DNA of 64,000 nt from positions 62,001-126,000 of the forward strand of contig JAJCXR010000004.1 in NCBI GenBank assembly GCA_029263315.1. The letters are read 5' to 3'. The position numbers and the translations under genes are program-made. Positions 34,743-42,582 of this stretch are shown piece by piece. The notes beneath the pieces are model-generated. The model was not told the origin of the DNA. It worked only from the letters and a program-made list of their open reading frames with translations, and did no database searches. This DNA is from Acidobacteriota bacterium (GTDB lineage Bacteria > Acidobacteriota > Thermoanaerobaculia > Multivoradales > J023). Each line of letters starts with the position of its first letter. Position 1 is the first letter of the stretch.

Positions 34743-34957
34743 GGGATCGTTCCTGGGTGATCGGTGGCCGAGTTGGCACGCTGTGGATGACTGGGAAGAC
34801 TGTAGCGGCAAGTGGGAACGGTGGCAAGCGGCGAGCGTCGGGGGCCACCTGGCCGCGGCGCGTGGCGTATCTGTAGAAACTGGACGGGCCCGACTGCAAA
34901 GCGAAAAAGGTCGAGCCAAGGCGTGAGCATGGTGGATACCAACAATGGGGCATTTGC

Positions 34958-36844
34958 ATGACCGGTGAAGACACGGGGCGGCCGTCGGCCGATCCTCCGT
35001 CGTTGGCCAAGCGTCTGCGGCGAGCCTTGGCGAGTCGGCATCTGATCTGGCTGGCGAGCTTGTTGGCCGTGCTGCTTTGCCACCGGGCCCTCGACCACGG
35101 CTTGCAAATCGATGACTATGCCCACCGGGTGGCGCTACAAGGGGTGGAGGGATTCGAGGGCGTCGAGCGTCCCTTCTGGCGCCTTTTTGCCTTTGCCGAC
35201 GACTCGTTGGATACCGAGGCGGCCATCGAGACGGGCTCTTGGCCTTGGTGGACCGATGACCAGCTTCGTCTCGCCTTCCTGCGTCCGGTGAGCGGTTTCA
35301 GCCATTGGCTCGACTATCAGCTGTGGCCCGAAAGCGCTTGGGCCATGCACTTGCATTCGCTGTTTTGGTTGGCCCTGGTGGTGGCCATGGTGGGGGTTCT
35401 CTATCGCCAGCTGGAGACCACGCCATGGGTTGCCGGCTTGGCCACTTTGCTCTTCGCCTTCGACGAAGCCCATGCCGTGCCGGCGGCGTGGATCGCCAAT
35501 CGCAATGCCCTGTTGGCGGCGTTCTTTGGCTGTCTCTCCCTGTGGACGCACCACCGTTGGCGGCAGGGCTGGCGACCTGGGGTGGTGGTGTCCTGCGCAT
35601 CGCTGCTGCTCGCCGTCGGCTCCAATGAGGGGGCGGTGGCCGTCGGTGCCTACATGTTGGCCTATGCCCTGTGCTTGGAGACCGGGCCCTGGCGTCGACG
35701 CCTGATCAGCCTGGTACCCGCCGGCGCCCTCGGCCTTTCCTGGTGGGTGGTCTATAAGCTGTTGGGCTACGGCACCCGTGGCTCGGCCGTCTATATCGAC
35801 CCCGGTACCGATCCGGGACGTTTCCTCAGCGCCGTCGTCGAACGGGGCCCTTGGTTGTTGCTGGGGCAGTGGACGCCCATCCCTGCCGACCTACCCACTC
35901 TGATGAGCGCCGACGCCCGTCGCTTCGGCTGGCTGCTGGCGGTGGTCGTCTGTAGTCTGCTGGCCACCCTGTTTCTCGGTCTCTGGCGCCATGATCGCCT
36001 GGCCCGTTTCTGGACCCTAGGCATGGCGTTGTCGATAGCACCGGTCTGCGCCACCTTTCCTTCCAACCGGTTGTTGATGTTTGTCGGCGTCGGGGCCATG
36101 GGATTGTTGGCCCGAGCTTGGCTCGACGTGCGACTGAGGCTGGCGTCGTCGGGGGCGGCGGAGCGCCGCGGCAGCTGGCGACGCTGGGCGATGACCGGTT
36201 GGCTGGGCGTCCATTTGCTGCTGGCCCCCCTGCTTCTATGGACGGTCGTGGGGCAACAGAAAGCCTTCTTCGAGATCTTCGACCGGGCCGTGGCCTCACT
36301 GCCCAGCGACCCAGCCTTGCAGGATCAGGAGCTGATCTTGGTCAATGCACCGTCGGCTTTTGTCGTCGGTTATGGCTTCCTCACTTGGGCGACGGACGGC
36401 CATGCCATGCCCAGTCGGATGCGGCTGTTGGTGTCGTCGATCCACAGCGTCGAGGTGCAGCGCCCCGATGAACAAACGTTGATCATCCGCCCCGCCGGTG
36501 GGCTGCTGCCACCGCCCGGGGGTGGCGAAGGATTTGGTCTCGAGCTCGCTGCCTTCGACAATCGTTATTTTTTTCAGCTCCTGGATCTGCTGTTCCGCGA
36601 CCACGAGCCGCAGTTTCGAGTCGGCGAGCAGATCGACCTCGGAGGCCTGGAGATCGAAATCACCGAGGTGATGAAGGGGCGTGCGGCGGCCATCCGATTT
36701 CGTTTCGAAAGCCCATTGGAAGACTCCGGACGCCGTTGGGTGAGCTGGCAGGGGGACCGTTTTGCACCCTTTCCATTGCCCGGCGTCGGCCAAGGGGTCA
36801 CCGTACCGGCGGTGAAGTCGCCTCAGGTGAGGTGGGCGGAGTAA
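34958..36844 (+). CDS. Multi-pass membrane protein, GT-C glycosyltransferase-like
   Basis: The protein has 628 residues with about ten membrane segments in the first 460 residues and a soluble C-terminal domain of about 170 residues. The layout, with a first membrane segment followed by a large acidic loop (QIDDYAHRVALQG..., then WPWWTDDQLRLAFLRPVSG) and polytopic helices, is that of GT-C enzymes that use lipid-linked sugars, where an acidic pair in the first loop is catalytic. No strong family signature is visible, so this is tentative. Its last 47 bp overlap the 3' end of the opposite-strand gene at 36798. Confidence 0.5.
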   Translation: MTGEDTGRPSADPPSLAKRLRRALASRHLIWLASLLAVLLCHRALDHGLQIDDYAHRVALQGVEGFEGVERPFWRLFAFADDSLDTEAAIETGSWPWWTDDQLRLAFLRPVSGFSHWLDYQLWPESAWAMHLHSLFWLALVVAMVGVLYRQLETTPWVAGLATLLFAFDEAHAVPAAWIANRNALLAAFFGCLSLWTHHRWRQGWRPGVVVSCASLLLAVGSNEGAVAVGAYMLAYALCLETGPWRRRLISLVPAGALGLSWWVVYKLLGYGTRGSAVYIDPGTDPGRFLSAVVERGPWLLLGQWTPIPADLPTLMSADARRFGWLLAVVVCSLLATLFLGLWRHDRLARFWTLGMALSIAPVCATFPSNRLLMFVGVGAMGLLARAWLDVRLRLASSGAAERRGSWRRWAMTGWLGVHLLLAPLLLWTVVGQQKAFFEIFDRAVASLPSDPALQDQELILVNAPSAFVVGYGFLTWATDGHAMPSRMRLLVSSIHSVEVQRPDEQTLIIRPAGGLLPPPGGGEGFGLELAAFDNRYFFQLLDLLFRDHEPQFRVGEQIDLGGLEIEITEVMKGRAAAIRFRFESPLEDSGRRWVSWQGDRFAPFPLPGVGQGVTVPAVKSPQVRWAE

Positions 36845-38927
36845 GCGCTGTCGGCGGCCCTGGGGGAGCTTCGGCCACCGTCGTGGCGATGGCCAGGTGG
36901 TCCGACGCGGTGCTGGCGACAACCACCACCTCTCGGCTGTGCAGATCCGGCGATAGCCAAATGTAGTCGATGCGCCGCTTTGGGTCGTCGGCACGAAAAG
37001 TGAAACCCTGGCCGATGCCGCCGCCGCCGATCCGACCGCCGACGCTGTCGATGAGCCCGGCGGCACGCAGCAGGTCCATTTCCGGAGCGTCGGGTAGGGC
37101 GTTGAAATCCCCCATGAGAATCGACCGGGGGCGTCTCCCCCATGCCTCCAGCATCACCCCAGCTTGCTCCACCCGCACCTCGCTGTCGCCACGGCGATGG
37201 TGAAAATGGCTGTTGATGACCGTCCAGGTCTGTCCGTCTTTGCCCGCGGCGACGGAGATTTCCACCAACCCTCGACGGATCTGCTGCTCGGTACCGCTGG
37301 CATAGAGGAGGCTGCTGGCGGCGACGATGGGCCTTCGGCTGAGGGTGGCGTTGCCCCACAGCGGATCGGCGGTGGGGGCGAAGTGGTAGTCCATGTCGAG
37401 GCGCTGGGCCAGCCAGGCCAGGATGTCGACCCCACCATTGATGATCCAACCGCGGGAGACTTCCTGCAGGGCGACGATGTCGGGCTGTTGGGCGAGGATG
37501 ACCGCCGCCTGCTCTTCGAGCCGAAGATAGCCCTGGGCGCCGAAACCGCAATGCAGATTGTAGGTCAAGAGCCGCAACGGGGCCGGCGGCTCGGCGGAGC
37601 TTGCCGTGCCGGCTCCCGAGTCCGCCCGAGCCCCATCGATGCCCCGCGTCAAGGGCAAGACGATGAGCAAGGCGAGGCCGGCCAGGAGGGCGCCGGGAAG
37701 AGGCCGGCTCTGACCGGGGTCGCCAACCGCTGCGGCTGGCAAGCGAGTGGCATGTCGCCGGGTGGCCCAGGCCAACAAGAGGGCTGCCGCGGGCAGCAGC
37801 CATTGCTGATCAAAAGGCAGCGGCAAGTCATAGCCTGCGTAGTAGAGGAAGAGCAAGACGAGGAGGCAGAGCATGCCGCTGCCGTGGCCAGCTACCGCCA
37901 GGGGGCTCCAAGGGGAGGTGTTGCCAGCAGTGATGTCAGCAGTGCCGCCAGCTGTGCCGCCAGCAGTGCCGCCAGCGGTGACGCCAGGCGTCGCCGGGCG
38001 CCTCTCGCTCAAGCCCAGGATCAGCAGGCCCGCCGCCGCCGACTGGCCCAGCAAGAGCAGCAGCGCGGCCATCCAGCCCGTCGGCCAAGTGAAGCCGACG
38101 GCGACCACCAAGAGGACGCTGAGCAAGGCCCACAGGCCTTGCCGCAGGGCACGGGACAAGGACGACGTGGCGAGGCGCCAGGCGATCCCCAAGGCGACGG
38201 CGTGGCATAGGACTTGGAACACGGCGCTGTGGCTCTGGCTCCAGCCGGTGAGCACCGTCAGCCGTGCCAAGTTGAGGAAGATCAGAAGTTGCAAGAAGAG
38301 GTAGGGGCCGAGGGCGAACCAGTGGGGGGCCATCTCGGCCGTGACCTGGACCGTCCCCTGATCCGCCGGTCTTTCGGCTCGGCGCCAGACGATGCCCACC
38401 AGGAGGCTGGCCAAGAAAAACGCCAGGGCCACATGGGGAAGATCCCGTCGCCAGATGGCGTCATAGGTCCGCAGCAGACCATGCGAGGAGGCGGACACTG
38501 TGGTGCCGAGGAGAATGCCCAGTCCCACCTTGTGGTGCAAGTTGCCCCGGTGGATCGCCGTCCGCGAAGGCGTCCACCAGGCCGGCCACACGAGCAGGAA
38601 GCACAGCAGGGCGAGCATGGTGCTCAGCAGGTTGCCCAAGGGGTCGCCGGACCACAGCTGGGCCGCCAGGCGAAAGACAACCAGACCCAAGACGCAGCTT
38701 CGGATCATCAACCGACGCCCCAGCCGACGGCCCAAGGCGCCGGCTGCGAAGCTCGAGGCGAAGAGCAGCAAGGCGATGCCGAGCAGGCGAATCGAACCGA
38801 TGGGGCCAAGGGCCGCCCAGCCGAAACGGTCCCTCAAGGCAAAAACCAACAGCGGCAGCAGGGCGCGTAGGGATTCGACGCCGAAGTGGACGATCAAGGC
38901 GGTGGCCAAGAGGTGATGCCTCGTCAC
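36798..38927 (-). CDS. Membrane protein fused to endonuclease/exonuclease/phosphatase domain
   Basis: The protein has about 709 residues. The N-terminal 430 residues are polytopic (about twelve hydrophobic segments). The C-terminal 270 residues are an EEP-fold domain with LLTYNLHCGFG, DIVALQEVSRG, INSHFHH, MGDFNALPD and SDHLAI, all the catalytic metal-binding motifs. The enzyme probably cleaves a phosphodiester or phosphoester; its substrate is unknown. A linker contains five 12-bp repeats coding TAGG. The GTG at 38927 is preferred over a TTG at 38936 because GAGGA is ten bases upstream of the GTG. The last 47 bp overlap the convergent gene at 34958. Confidence 0.8.
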   Translation of the reverse strand: MTRHHLLATALIVHFGVESLRALLPLLVFALRDRFGWAALGPIGSIRLLGIALLLFASSFAAGALGRRLGRRLMIRSCVLGLVVFRLAAQLWSGDPLGNLLSTMLALLCFLLVWPAWWTPSRTAIHRGNLHHKVGLGILLGTTVSASSHGLLRTYDAIWRRDLPHVALAFFLASLLVGIVWRRAERPADQGTVQVTAEMAPHWFALGPYLFLQLLIFLNLARLTVLTGWSQSHSAVFQVLCHAVALGIAWRLATSSLSRALRQGLWALLSVLLVVAVGFTWPTGWMAALLLLLGQSAAAGLLILGLSERRPATPGVTAGGTAGGTAGGTADITAGNTSPWSPLAVAGHGSGMLCLLVLLFLYYAGYDLPLPFDQQWLLPAAALLLAWATRRHATRLPAAAVGDPGQSRPLPGALLAGLALLIVLPLTRGIDGARADSGAGTASSAEPPAPLRLLTYNLHCGFGAQGYLRLEEQAAVILAQQPDIVALQEVSRGWIINGGVDILAWLAQRLDMDYHFAPTADPLWGNATLSRRPIVAASSLLYASGTEQQIRRGLVEISVAAGKDGQTWTVINSHFHHRRGDSEVRVEQAGVMLEAWGRRPRSILMGDFNALPDAPEMDLLRAAGLIDSVGGRIGGGGIGQGFTFRADDPKRRIDYIWLSPDLHSREVVVVASTASDHLAIATTVAEAPPGPPTALTPPTSPEATSPPVR
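37923..37982. repeat. 12-bp tandem repeat inside the EEP gene
   Basis: Five 12-bp units based on GCCAGCAGTGCC encode a TAGG-type linker between the membrane part and the EEP domain. The unit length is a multiple of three, so length changes keep the frame. Confidence 0.85.
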
Positions 38928-39026
38928 GGTGGACAATCCTCACAAACCGAGAAAGCCAGCCAACTTCATGGCGGCGAATATCATAGCTGTCTACGAACCT
39001 AGAGATCGTGGCAGTATACCGTCATC

Positions 39027-39077
39027 GTTGCAGTCTTCGAGAGGTTGCAGTTTTTGTCGGGTTGCAGTCTTCGTAGG
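39027..39077. repeat. 17-bp tandem repeat, three units
   Basis: Three head-to-tail 17-bp units based on GTTGCAGTCTTCG lie in the 191-bp divergent spacer between the EEP gene and the AsmA-like gene, 42 bp before the latter's start. They could be operator sites for a regulator. Confidence 0.85.
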
Positions 39078-39118
39078 GCCGGGACGATGGCGCGAATTCA
39101 AACTGCGAAGGGGTTGCT

Positions 39119-41035
39119 GTGTCGGAAGATCTCCTCGACGAAGGTCGACGACCGGGGCGGAGTGGGCGTTGGTTGCGTCGTTTGGCGGTGGCCCTGCTGG
39201 TGTTTCAAGGCGTCTACCTGGTGGCGGTCAACTGGGCTCTGCGCTCCGATTGGCTCCAGGATCTGATACGCCAGAAAAGCCGCCGAAACCAGATTACCTG
39301 GTCATCTGCCAGCACTTGGTTTCCGGGTCAAGTGCAGGTCGAGGGCTTCAAGCTGTGGCGACGTGGCCGCAAGAACACATGGCGGCTCGAAGTCGACGCG
39401 GCGTCCCTGCGTGTCGGCCTGTTGCCGCTGCTGAGGAAGCGGGTCCAGCTCTACGGCATCGAAGGGCAAGGGTACGGCTTCTGGCTGCACAGGGAGAACG
39501 CCGAAGGGCTTTTGGCAGAGGCCCAACCCGATATCCCTCCGTTGTTCGGCGATAGTCCTCCGGAGGTGGTGCCAAAGCGCCGCCGACCTTCCGGTTGGGC
39601 CTTTGAGATCAGCCAGGCGAGCTTTCGGCGCCCCAAAGAGATCTGGTTGGGGGCTTACCAGATCGAAGGCGAGAAGGTCGCCGTCGATGGTGGTTTCAGT
39701 TACCTCACCGGCGGCGACCTCGAAGTCTTTCCCTGCCGACTGCGCATCGAGCAGGGGCGCTTCGAAGTGGCGGACCACGCCGTGGCCCATGGCCTCGATT
39801 TGACCCTCGATATCTCATTCACCCCCTTTTCGCCGCGCCAGCACCGGGGCAAGGACAGCCTTTCTTTTGCCAGTGGTCGCCTCCAGGTGAACGGGCAGAT
39901 CGGCGGCTTGGGCCTACTCAATGAGTATTTGGCCGCCTACCCCTGGTTGCGCATGGAAAGCACCGGTGGCCACTTGATGGGAGACCTCGGTTTTGCTGCT
40001 GGCTACGTGACGGAGAGCTCCAGCTTGCGGATCGAGGAGGTGCCGCTGGCCCTTTCCTTCCACGGTGGCCAGGCGCGGGGCAAGGCCGAGATTTTGGCGG
40101 ATGTCGAGCCCCAACACGGCAAGCTGCAATACCGCATCGAAGTCAAGTTGCGGGATGCCGAGGCGGGGGAGCCAGACGGCGATATGATCGCCCGCATTCC
40201 GACCTTTGATTTGGTGGCCTCCGACGAAGCTTTTCATCTCGTGGAAGGTTTCAAAGATCCGGCCTTGGACATCAACTTGCCCAAGGCCGAGTTTCCGGAT
40301 CTGCGGTTCCTGGAGACCCATCTACCGCCCACCGCCGGCCTGAGCATCCGGCGCGGCCGGGGTGCCGTGACGCTCCAGCTCGGGGCCGCTGCCAAGGCGG
40401 TATGGGGCCACCTTCAGGTGACCGGCGAAGGTTTGGAAGTCAACTATCAGGGTCAGCCGATCACCGCCGAGATCACCTTCGATGCAGCCCTCGAGGGTGG
40501 CGATTTACAAAAGGGGCAATTGGCCTTGGGCGATGCTACCCTGCGGCTGGTGAGCCCCAATCGGTGGCGGGGCGATGCAACGCCCAAAACCTCGCAGGGA
40601 CCTTGGGTGGGGCTCGTCGAGTTGGAGGACGGCTCGCTGCAAGTGATCGACCCCTGGCATCTGGAGGGGGGGCTCGAAATGGAGCTCACCGACACCGCGC
40701 CCTTTTTCGTCATTTTCCTCAGTGATCATCGCCTGCTCAAACACTTTCGCAAGGCCCTGACGGTGCACGATATCCGTGGCACCGCAGAGCTGAGGACCGG
40801 AAAGCAGAGCTTGGCCCTGCGCGACATCAGCCTGGACGGTGAAAAACTCCAGTTCTTGGGGCAGCTCGATCTCACCCAGGCACCCCTGGACGGCTTGCTA
40901 TGGGCCAAATTTTATGGCGTCTCCGCGGGGCTCGAGGTCCAGGCTGGGCAGCGAAATCTGAAACTCATTCGTTCCCGTCGCTGGTATGACGGTCGAGTCG
41001 ATGGCTGGTGGGCCCGCAAGAGCGTGCCGAAATAG
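39119..41035 (+). CDS. AsmA/YhdP-like membrane-anchored periplasmic protein
   Basis: The protein has 638 residues with a GTG start that has AAGGGG seven bases upstream. A single N-terminal membrane anchor (about 20-42, LAVALLVFQGVYLVAVNWAL) is followed by a long beta-rich periplasmic region with repeated motifs such as LEVDAASLRVGLLPLL, typical of AsmA-like proteins that form long beta-grooves to carry lipids between the membranes. No strong family residue pattern is visible, so the assignment rests on architecture. It is separated by 124 bp from aroF-like DAHP synthase downstream, which has its own promoter-like element. Confidence 0.55.
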   Translation: MSEDLLDEGRRPGRSGRWLRRLAVALLVFQGVYLVAVNWALRSDWLQDLIRQKSRRNQITWSSASTWFPGQVQVEGFKLWRRGRKNTWRLEVDAASLRVGLLPLLRKRVQLYGIEGQGYGFWLHRENAEGLLAEAQPDIPPLFGDSPPEVVPKRRRPSGWAFEISQASFRRPKEIWLGAYQIEGEKVAVDGGFSYLTGGDLEVFPCRLRIEQGRFEVADHAVAHGLDLTLDISFTPFSPRQHRGKDSLSFASGRLQVNGQIGGLGLLNEYLAAYPWLRMESTGGHLMGDLGFAAGYVTESSSLRIEEVPLALSFHGGQARGKAEILADVEPQHGKLQYRIEVKLRDAEAGEPDGDMIARIPTFDLVASDEAFHLVEGFKDPALDINLPKAEFPDLRFLETHLPPTAGLSIRRGRGAVTLQLGAAAKAVWGHLQVTGEGLEVNYQGQPITAEITFDAALEGGDLQKGQLALGDATLRLVSPNRWRGDATPKTSQGPWVGLVELEDGSLQVIDPWHLEGGLEMELTDTAPFFVIFLSDHRLLKHFRKALTVHDIRGTAELRTGKQSLALRDISLDGEKLQFLGQLDLTQAPLDGLLWAKFYGVSAGLEVQAGQRNLKLIRSRRWYDGRVDGWWARKSVPK

Positions 41036-41112
41036 GTTGCTGGCCTCGGGCCCAGTCCCTTCGGCAGCTGTGCCAGTGGAGCCAAGGGGTCGCGCTTTGT
41101 CGAGCCCTTACC

Positions 41113-41118
41113 TATAAT
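41113..41118 (+). promoter_or_regulatory. Promoter -10 element TATAAT before DAHP synthase
   Basis: A perfect TATAAT lies 42 bp upstream of the DAHP synthase ATG. No good -35 hexamer is found 16-18 bp upstream of it. Confidence 0.45.
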
Positions 41119-41159
41119 CGGTCGCCCATGGGTGTATCCGCCAAACAAGAGAGACGATC

Positions 41160-42527
41160 ATGACCACTGCAGAATCTTCGACCCCGAGCTCCTGGACCCC
41201 GAGCTCCTGGAAGAGCAGAGAGACCAAACAGCAGCCCACCTACCTCGACCCGCCGGAAGCGGAGCGCGCCCTGAAGCAGCTGTCGCAGCTTCCTCCCCTG
41301 GTGACCTCTTGGGAGATCGAGTCCCTGAAGGGGCAGCTGGCGGAAGCCTCCGAAGGGCGTCGCTTCCTGTTGCAGGGGGGCGATTGCGCTGAAGTTTTCA
41401 GCGACTGTAGCTCGTCGATCATCGCCAACAAGCTCAAGATCCTGCTGCAGATGAGCCTGGTCTTGATCCACGGGGGACGCAAGCCGGTGATTCGGGTCGG
41501 CCGCTTCGCTGGCCAGTATGCCAAGCCCCGGTCCGAAGATATGGAAACCCGCGGTGACATCACCTTGCCCAGCTACCGCGGGGACTTGATCAACGGTGTC
41601 GAGTTCACGGAGGCAGTGCGGCGTCATGATCCGGAGCGTTTGATCAGGGGATACAGCCGGGCCGCCTTGACGTTGAATTTCATCCGTTCTTTGGTCGATG
41701 GAGGTTTTGCGGACCTGCATCATCCGGAGTACTGGGATCTCGACTTCTTGCAGCACTCGCCGCGTTCCGAGGAGTACCAGGCCATGGTAGAGGGCATTGG
41801 TGACTCCCTGCGCTTCATGGAGACCTTGGCGGGCCGCCAGGTGGGGGAGATCGACCGGGTCGATTTCTTTTCCAGCCATGAGGGATTGCATCTGCTCTAC
41901 GAAGAGGCGCAAACCCGCCGCGTACCGCACCGAGAAGGCTGGTACAACCTATCGGCCCACATGCCTTGGATCGGTATGCGCACCGCCGACCTCGATGGCG
42001 CCCATGTGGAGTACTTCCGAGGCATCGAGAATCCCATCGGCATCAAGATCGGGCCGTCGACCAGCGCCGATCGATTGCTGGAGCTCATCGAGCGGCTCGA
42101 TCCCGACAACGAGCCGGGGCGCTTGACCTTGATCCACCGCTTTGGTGTCGATCAAGTCGCCACCTGCTTGCCGCCCTTGCTGCGGGCCGTCAAGGTGGCG
42201 CGGCGCAAGGTGGTGTGGTGCTGTGATCCGATGCACGGCAATACCCTGCGTACCGACGGGGGCCTGAAGACCCGGCGCTTCGATCACATCCTGTCGGAGC
42301 TGGAGCAGGCTTTCGACCTTCATGGCGCCGCCGGAACGCACCTCGGCGGCGTCCACATCGAGCTCACCGGCGACGACGTCACGGAGTGCACCGGCGGCGC
42401 CCGCGACCTCAAGGACGACGAGCTCGAACGCTCCTACAAGACCTTCGTCGATCCACGCCTCAACTATGAGCAGGCCTTGGAGCTGGCCCTGCGGGTGGCC
42501 AAACGCATTCGCAACCCGAAGGTCTGA
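41160..42527 (+). CDS. Class II 3-deoxy-7-phosphoheptulonate (DAHP) synthase
   Basis: This is a 455-residue class II (plant-type) DAHP synthase: FLLQGGDCAEVF with the metal-binding Cys, RVGRFAGQYAKPRS, SSHEGLHLLYE, KIGPSTS and VVWCCDPMHGNT are all present. It condenses phosphoenolpyruvate with erythrose 4-phosphate at the entry of the shikimate pathway. Class II enzymes make either primary aromatic amino acids or secondary metabolites, and the choice cannot be read here. The N-terminus carries a 15-bp duplication (41181-41210) coding TPSSW twice. An MMPL transporter gene starts 55 bp after its stop. Confidence 0.96.
   Translation: MTTAESSTPSSWTPSSWKSRETKQQPTYLDPPEAERALKQLSQLPPLVTSWEIESLKGQLAEASEGRRFLLQGGDCAEVFSDCSSSIIANKLKILLQMSLVLIHGGRKPVIRVGRFAGQYAKPRSEDMETRGDITLPSYRGDLINGVEFTEAVRRHDPERLIRGYSRAALTLNFIRSLVDGGFADLHHPEYWDLDFLQHSPRSEEYQAMVEGIGDSLRFMETLAGRQVGEIDRVDFFSSHEGLHLLYEEAQTRRVPHREGWYNLSAHMPWIGMRTADLDGAHVEYFRGIENPIGIKIGPSTSADRLLELIERLDPDNEPGRLTLIHRFGVDQVATCLPPLLRAVKVARRKVVWCCDPMHGNTLRTDGGLKTRRFDHILSELEQAFDLHGAAGTHLGGVHIELTGDDVTECTGGARDLKDDELERSYKTFVDPRLNYEQALELALRVAKRIRNPKV
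41181..41210. repeat. 15-bp direct duplication in the DAHP synthase gene
   Basis: ACCCCGAGCTCCTGG occurs twice in tandem and encodes a duplicated TPSSW in the disordered N-terminus. It is a multiple of three and keeps the frame. Confidence 0.9.
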
Positions 42528-42582
42528 GGTCGGCCCCGCCCTTAATGCCCATCGTTAGGCGTTGCGTTTAGAGTCGCCCCCT

